NCBI GenBank assembly: GCA_933207985.1
Contig: OW240915.1
Span: 116,313,238-116,377,237, forward strand
Direction: 5' to 3'
DNA: 64,000 nucleotides
Origin: Pelobates cultripes
Taxonomy: Eukaryota > Chordata > Amphibia > Anura > Pelobatidae
The notes under the pieces are model-generated. The model worked only from the letters and a program-made list of their open reading frames with translations. It did no database searches and was not told where the DNA came from. Positions 58,101 to 64,000 of this stretch are shown here, one piece after another (positions within the stretch are counted from its first letter, which is position 1; each line of letters begins with the position of its first letter). The position numbers were made by a program, and so were the translations under genes.

Positions 58101-59482
58101 GAAAAGCACAAATAAGGGTGCGCCTAAGACAAGTAGAATGAATGTATAAAAATATGTATCAGAGAGTCCAAGCAGCGATACCTAGAAAGTCCGAATATAA
58201 ATAATCCACATATGCAGGAGGTAGTCCTAGTGCTACATAAAATGGTATGTGAAGTCCCAGATGTATATCCACAGCTTCAAAATGGATATGTGAAGAAAAC
58301 AGAAGACAAGGGAAACTCCAATGGTATAGTATGAACGGTAAATAATATTGTATATAGAATAGTAGAACTACTCACAATATTCAGAGCTTAAATCCAGCTC
58401 TGGTGTAAATGGCACGTAGTGGAATAATCCCCACTCAAGGACTCAAGGAGCCTCTGATCATAAAACTCAACCCAGAGGCTCCTACTTAACCTAATATCAC
58501 ATGACATGTTCTTATTTACTTCCGCGTCACGTGATGTTATAATTTATATAATTTCGTACACTGTAAAACCTCGTCTTTTAATATTTTGTGTACAAATAAT
58601 GCTTCTGACTTCTATACTATATTTTAAACACTCTTATATTGATTTTTTATATTTTCCACATTTTTATTGAATTGTGTCCACTCCCATGACGCTGGTTACG
58701 TCATTTTGGCGGGAATTTCAATTTATCTGTGCAATTTTATGTTTTCTTATATAAGTGCTATATGTTAGGTCTGTTTTTCTCTTTTTATATATATTTGGCT
58801 ATTATACATTTGGTTGCCACATTCCTCTTTCCACCTTAGTATGATATTACCTTCTTTTAGTATAATTTTATTATTTTACTATTTGCAAGTTTATTTTATT
58901 CAGACCTGACTACTACTATCTTTTTGTCCATATTGGAGTACCAAGAATCCTAAAGTGGGGATTATACCACCCATACGCCATCCACCGAGCAGTATGTCTG
59001 CTCTATATACCGTGAGTATATTTTATTCTGTTTTTACATTTTATCAACTATACAGTGAGCACTATATTTTATTCTTTTACCTCGAGCTGGACTACTCCAC
59101 CAAAGTACTCTGCTAAAGAACAAAAGAGGAGCACCGTATATCCTTGAGTGGGGATTATTCCACTATGGGCCATTTACACCAGAGCTGGATATAAGCTCTG
59201 AATATTGTGAGTAGTTCTACTATTCTATATACAATATTATTTTACCGTTCATACTATACTATTGGAGTTTCCCTTGTCTTCTGTTTTCTTCACATATCCA
59301 TTTTGAAGCTGCGGATATACATCTGGGACTTCACATACCATTTTATGTAGCACTAGGACTACCTCCTGCATATGTGAATTATTTATATTCGGACTTTCTA
59401 GGTATCGCTTCTTGGACTCTCTGATACATATTTTTATACATTCATTCTACTTGTCTTAGGCGCACCCTTATTTGTGCTTTTC
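58101..59482. repeat. Long inverted repeat with ~340-bp arms
   Basis: The left arm 58101-58440 is complementary to the right arm 59142-59482 at roughly 95% or better by eye. The ~700-bp middle is AT-rich and contains a diverged third copy of the arm's inner part (GTGGGGATTATACCACC, GTATATTTTATTCTG, ~58955-59030). No open frame. It may be a non-autonomous element with inverted terminal repeats, or inverted terminal repeats of a Penelope/DIRS-type element. Family not identified. Confidence 0.88.
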
Positions 59483-60539
59483 TTTCCATTGTATTCCAAG
59501 GGGCTTAGAGGGGATTCCCCTTTTCCATAGGTGTGCTGCCTTGCTGTCATATTCTCTGTTTTCCTATCAGCGCTGAACCTCCTTCCTGATCTCGATTACA
59601 AATTATCTTGTGCTTGTAAATTTGCTCTGACGAAAAAGGGAATTCCAGTGTAAACCATAAATATCAGGCTCCCTGGTATACAATCAGTGCTTTTATCATT
59701 TGAATTCAACATGTAGGATTTCAAATTTTTACAAACCACTCATTTTAAACTCAATTGGGACTGGATACATCCAGCAGGACGTACATCTGCAAATTTTCAT
59801 TCATTTATTTTTGTACACAAAAGATAATTTGAAGTACTCTTTGCTAACATTGCCACCAAGCAAATAGTTAAAATAAAGTATTGGTTTCAAGAGGGTTAAT
59901 CTTGTGGCGGCTTGCCAGTGTTTGTTAGCCTACTGCCACAAGAAATTAATCTCTCCTTTGAGAGAGAGTCAATATATCACTGCCCACCCCCCTATTATGT
60001 CATTTAAATACCCCACATGATGCCCATGGGGAGGACCAGGTTGCTAGTTTGTACTTGCAGTGAGCAGTTGATGGCTGCTCACTGTTAAGTAGATATGCCC
60101 CATACCAGCGGCATAGCACGTGAGGGCATAAGGGAGGTTTAAGAACCTCCTTTATAGTCATATGAGTTTTATATTGGCTTCCACTGTTTTTTTTGTTGTT
60201 TTTTTTTAAACACTTTTTTAACACTAGGGTTGCCAGTGGACAAAAATTGTACAGCATTTTTAAATCTTTGCCTGGATTTAAAGTATCCAGGCCTGGATTT
60301 CAATAATCTGGTTTTAAAAGTCCAGCAAATTTTGGTCATACTGGATTCCAGAATTAATTCATGCCTGTAAAGAGGCCGCTTTGCGCATTATTAAATAGTG
60401 TGGACATTGTTAAATAAATGTCAACAAGGTTTAGATTTTAAAGTATAAATGGCACTGGATAGGTTTGCTCCATTTAAGCCTTTCTGATTTTTTGTGAATA
60501 ACCCTGTCAGTTTTCAGAATGGTGAATTAGACTAAAATA
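59483..60539. other. Unassigned non-coding DNA
   Basis: No gene. TGAGCAGTTGATGGCTGCTC (~60061) resembles sequence in the foldback hAT interior, so an older fragment may be present. Confidence 0.4.
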
Positions 60540-60879
60540 CTCCTGAGTAGAGTTGAGCGAACCCGGGCTGTAAAGTTCGGGTTCGTACCGAACATTAAGT
60601 TTTTTGGACCACGGACCCAAACACGGACATATCAGTGTATGTTCGGGTTAGAGTTCGGTGTTCGGCGATTTAATGGCGCATTTTGAAAGGCTGCAGGGCA
60701 GCCAAACTACAGGCGTTTGACTCGTGTGCCCTTAGAAGCCATCACAGCCATGCCTACTATTGACATGACTGTGATTGGCCAGTGCAGCATGTGAACCATA
60801 GACATAGTATACATAGAAGCTGCATTGACTGCTGAGCAACGAGAAATACATACAGATACAGAGATATCAACTTCCACAC

Positions 60880-61150
60880 AGGGATAATGAGAATGGCAGT
60901 ACTCAGTGCAGAGCAGGGATAATGAGAATGTTAGTTCTCAGTCAGTGCAGGGATAATAGGAATGGTAGTACTCAGTTAGTGCAGAGCAGGGATAATGGGA
61001 ATGGTAGTACTCAATCAGTGCAGGGATAATGGGAATGGTAGTACTTAGTGCAGAGCAGGGATAATGGGAATGGTAGTACTCAGTCAGTGTAGGGATAATG
61101 GGAATGGTAGTACTCAGTGCAGAGCATAGATAATGGGAATGGCAGTACTC
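60880..61150. repeat. GGGATAATGGGAATGGTAGT tandem array
   Basis: Seven or so units of 35-50 bp containing CAGGGATAATGGGAATGGTA and ACTCAGTCAGTGCAGAG variants. Confidence 0.9.
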
Positions 61151-61525
61151 AGGGGGCCCTAAATAACCTGCGCAGTGGGTGGGGGCCCTAAATAACAATG
61201 GGGGGGACCTACTGTCCTCCCCCCAGCCTCCACCCCTGAGCGGTGGGAGCCCTAAATAAGATTGAGGGGGGATCCTACTGTCCTCCCCCCCGGCCCCCAC
61301 CCCTGAGCGGTGGGTGGGGGCCCTAAGATAGAATAAGGGGGGGACATATTGTCCTCCCCCTGGCCCCCACCACTGGGCGGTGGGTGGGGGCCCTAAATAA
61401 ACATTTAACCCCCCCATCACCCCTCCCCCCCAAAAATAACCCCTACCTACCACCCTCATCCTCATCCAAAAATAATGAGGGGGGACCATAAGCTAGACAC
61501 CTTAAAAAAAAAAAAAAAAGCTTAA

Positions 61526-62019
61526 AGGACCACTATAGTGCCAGGAAAACATACTAGTTTTTCTGGCACTATAGTGCCCTGAGGGTGCCCCCACCCTCAG
61601 GGACCCCCTCCCGCCCGGCTCTGGAAAGGGGAAAGGGGTAAAAACTTACCTTTTTCCAGCGCTGGGCGGAGAGCTCTCCTCCTTCTCTCCTCCTCTGTTC
61701 CTCCCCGCTAGCTGAATGCGCACGCGCGGCAAGAGCTGCGTGCGCATTCAGCCGGTCGCATAGGAAAGCATTTACAATGCTTTCCTATGGACACTGGCGT
61801 GCTCTCACTGTGAAAATCACAGTGAGAAGCACGCAAGCGCCTCTAGTGGCTGTCAATGAGACAGCCACTAGAGGATTAGGGGGAAGGCTTATCCCATTGA
61901 TAAACATAGCAGTTTCTCTGAAACTGCTATGTTTATTAAAAAATGGGTTAACCCTAGCTGGACCTGGCACCCAGACCACCTCATTAAGCTGAAGTGGTCT
62001 GGGTGCCTAGAGTGGTCCT
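61526..62019. mobile_element. TTAA MITE, copy 3
   Basis: 494 bp, ends AGGACCACTATAGTGCCA / AGAGTGGTCCT, flanked by TTAA (61522-61525, 62020-62023). Nearly collinear with copy 1. Inserted in the left arm of foldback hAT copy 2. Confidence 0.9.
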
Positions 62020-62123
62020 TTAATATTTGATGTCTTCTTTCTTCTAAAATCTTTTTTTCAGCCCCCAAAAAGGACAAAGAAAAATACATAATAACCAACG
62101 CTCGTAAACATTTTTTTTTTAAG

Positions 62124-62765
62124 AATAATCAATTTTCACCTATGTTGGTGAGCTCTGCAGGGCTGGGGAAGGCTTATAAAGCCTTGCCCCGCCTTGCAAT
62201 TAGGCTCAGAGCACTCTGATTGGTGGGTTTAAGCCACCCAACCAGAGTGCTTTGACAGGTAAATGAAGAGACTGACAGGTAAGTCTCTACATTTACCTGT
62301 CACAGCACTCTGATTGGTTAGCTTGAAATCCACCAATCAGAGTGCTCTGATTGGTTAGCTTTAAATCCACCAATCAGAGTGCTCTGTGTCATTTTACACG
62401 GCAGGGGAAAGTTCTTTGGAATTTTCCCACGCTGTGTAATTTGACTCATAACAACACTCTGATTGGTGGATTTCAAGCTAACCAATCAGAGTGCTTTGTG
62501 TCATTTTACACAGCGGGGGAAAGTTCTTTGGAATTTTCCCACGCTGTGTAATTTGACTCATAACAACACTCTGATTGGCTGGATTTCAAGCTAACCTATC
62601 AGAGTGCTCTGTGTCATTTTACACAGCATTGGAAAATTCCAAAGAACCTTCCCACACTGTGTAAAATGACACAGAGCACTCTGATTTGCTTAAACCAACC
62701 AATCAGAGTGTTCTTATCCTAATTGCAGTCTGCGCGGAGCCCTCCATGGGTGACAATTGATTATT
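62124..62765. repeat. CCAAT/ATTGG palindrome array
   Basis: Bounded by inverted ends AATAATCAATTTTCACCTATG and CATGGGTGACAATTGATTATT. The interior repeats CACTCTGATTGGTGGATTTC and its complement about five times, so ATTGG and CCAAT cores alternate (around ten). Two ~110-bp units with TGTGTCATTTTACAC and GTTCTTTGGAATTTTCCCAC are in tandem (62386-62600) and a third is inverted (62605-62680). Confidence 0.9.
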
Positions 62766-63009
62766 ATTTTTTTGCATTCGTTTTTTGTTTTTTTTTAATT
62801 GCGATGGTCATTATGGATTTTTATTTGGCCTTTTATGGGGCTGAAAAAAGAAGATTTTAGAAAAAAGAAGACATCAAATGGTAAGTTTTATTTTTTTTTA
62901 CAGGTACTTAGTTAATGGTCCCCCCTCATTATTTTTAGGGTGAGGGGGGTAGGTAGTGGTTATTTTTTTGGGTGGAGTGGGGTGACTAGGGGTTTTGGGA
63001 CCAGGGGGA

Positions 63010-63400
63010 GGTCCCCCCTTATTGATATTTAGGGCCCCCACCCCTGAGTGACAATAGGTCCCCCCCATTTCTATTTAGGACCCCCACCCACCGCTCAGGG
63101 GTGGGGGCTAAGGGGGAGGACAGTAGGTCCCCCCCTCCTTGTTATGTAGGGCTCCCACCCGCTGCGCAGGGGTGGGGGCCGGGGGGAGGACAGTAGGTCC
63201 CCCCCCCTCATTCTTATTTTGGGCCCCTACCCACCGCGCAGGGGTGGGGGCCAGGGGGAGGACAGTAGGTCCCCCCGTCATTCTTATTTAGGGCCCTCAC
63301 CCACCACTCAGGGGTGGGGGCCGGGGGGAGGACAATAGGTCCCCCTCCTTTTTTTACTTTAGGGCCCCCACCTGCCGGTCAGGGGTGGGGGCCAATAGAT
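63010..63400. repeat. G/C-rich minisatellite, right arm of copy 2
   Basis: About six units of CTCAGGGGTGGGGGCC ... GGAGGACA(G/A)TAGGTCCCCC, inverted relative to the left arm. Confidence 0.9.
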
Positions 63401-63877
63401 TTTTTATTTTTTTAAAAATTTTTTACTGCTCACTGTTTACTAGACATGTCCCTACTCGAAAGACCAATTTAGGTCTTTCAGCCTTTTGGTAGATAGCTCC
63501 CTAATACCGTGGGAATTAGGGAGTTATCTACTAAGCGGCTGCTTATTTTATGTTATTTTAAGTTATTTTAAGTGATTTCCCTATCCACATTTGTTTGCAG
63601 GGCACTTGTCCTACTCTTACCCCCATTTTACTTCCTTTTGCAGCCCTTTCCATGACTTTTTTAGAGGCATTTTAGTGGCCAAAAGTTCGGGTCCCCATTG
63701 ACTTCAATGGGGTTGGGGTTTCAGGGTCAAGTTTGAGCCCGAACTCGAACTTTTTGACGAAGTTCGGCCGAACTCTGCGAACCCGAACATCCAGGTGTCC
63801 GCTCAACTCTACTCCTGAGCAGTTCACTCATCAGCATGATAGAGATGTTGATATGAAAATCAGATGTAACTTCCTTT

Positions 63878-64000
63878 AATCCCTTAACGACCTATGACGG
63901 TTCAGGACCGTCATCAGCATTTTTGCATTGCCGACCGATGACGGTCCTGAACCGTCCTAACGGTCTTATGTATTTACCCGATCGCCGTCGGTCCCCCGTC
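63878..64000 (+). repeat. TTAA element end (runs off window)
   Basis: Begins CCCTTAACGACCTATGACGG and continues with paired GACGGTTCAGGACCGTC and GACGGTCCTGAACCGTC palindromes. Same family as 43436-43660. The rest lies outside the window. Confidence 0.65.

Larger units (their letters stand above)
60548..63811. mobile_element. Foldback hAT element, copy 2
   Basis: 3264 bp, ends TAGAGTTGAGCGAACCC / GGTGTCCGCTCAACTCTA, perfect 8-bp duplication CTCCTGAG (60540-60547, 63812-63819). Same termini and minisatellite arms as copy 1 (left arm ~61150-61400, right arm ~63010-63400). It also carries an extra GGGATAATGGGAATGGTAGT tandem array (60880-61150), TTAA MITE copy 3 and a nested palindromic block at 62124-62765. 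Confidence 0.92.

Overview
The window looks like intergenic DNA from a large, repeat-rich vertebrate genome, most likely an anuran amphibian. This is inferred from the mix of mobile elements: L1/Tx1-type, L2 and CR1 LINEs, a Penelope-like element, a DIRS (tyrosine-recombinase) element, a chromodomain Ty3/gypsy element, Tc1, hAT and many TTAA-inserting non-autonomous elements. I found no host protein-coding gene, rRNA, tRNA, CRISPR array or bacterial-type operon. Nearly every long open frame belongs to a mobile element or is a stop-free simple repeat.

Layout. 1-2.8 kb: a hairpin-rich TTAA element end and a repeat built of ~385-bp subunits. 2.8-5.7 kb: foldback MITEs in otherwise unassigned DNA. 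5.7-10.8 kb: a Tc1 5' fragment, a CR1 LINE split by a solo LTR (A), and a decayed Penelope-like element. 10.98-15.84 kb: one Tc1 transposon split by solo LTR B and by a 2.1-kb L2 LINE. 16.1-18.7 kb: L2 tail, LTR-like sequence, solo LTR C and an inverted copy of the 7.6-8.2 kb repeat. 18.77-32.02 kb: one near full-length L1-like LINE with a 17-bp target-site duplication (TSD), split by a ~0.6-kb insertion and by a complete 5.44-kb chromovirus (22901-28340) whose LTRs differ at only two places and whose 1475-codon gag-pol frame is open. 32-33.6 kb: nothing recognised. 33.6-38 kb: two hAT-type elements carrying a CACACAGGCAGACAGT minisatellite, a CR1 3' end and copies of the 1-2.8 kb repeat. 38-43.4 kb: a DIRS element (minus strand) with inverted terminal repeats and an L1 fragment lodged inside. 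43.9-52.7 kb: a second, older L1-like LINE split by solo LTR D, a 1.66-kb hAT element with perfect hairpins, and a 2.3-kb foldback hAT element. 52.7-60.5 kb: TTAA MITEs, a CR1 3' end, a foldback hAT remnant and a 340-bp-arm long inverted repeat. 60.55-63.81 kb: a second complete foldback hAT element with nested insertions. 63.88-64 kb: start of another TTAA element.

How the parts relate. Target-site duplications could be read directly for ten insertions (5 bp for LTR elements, 8 bp for hAT, TTAA for the MITEs, 17 bp for the LINE), which gives a nesting order. The youngest insertion is probably the chromovirus inside the L1-like LINE. The least ordinary structures are the foldback hAT family with G-rich minisatellite arms, the hAT element with a 59-bp perfect hairpin around a CRE palindrome, the CCAAT-box palindrome array at 62.2-62.7 kb, and the DIRS/L1 mosaic. 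I saw no convincing evidence of a new multi-gene system.
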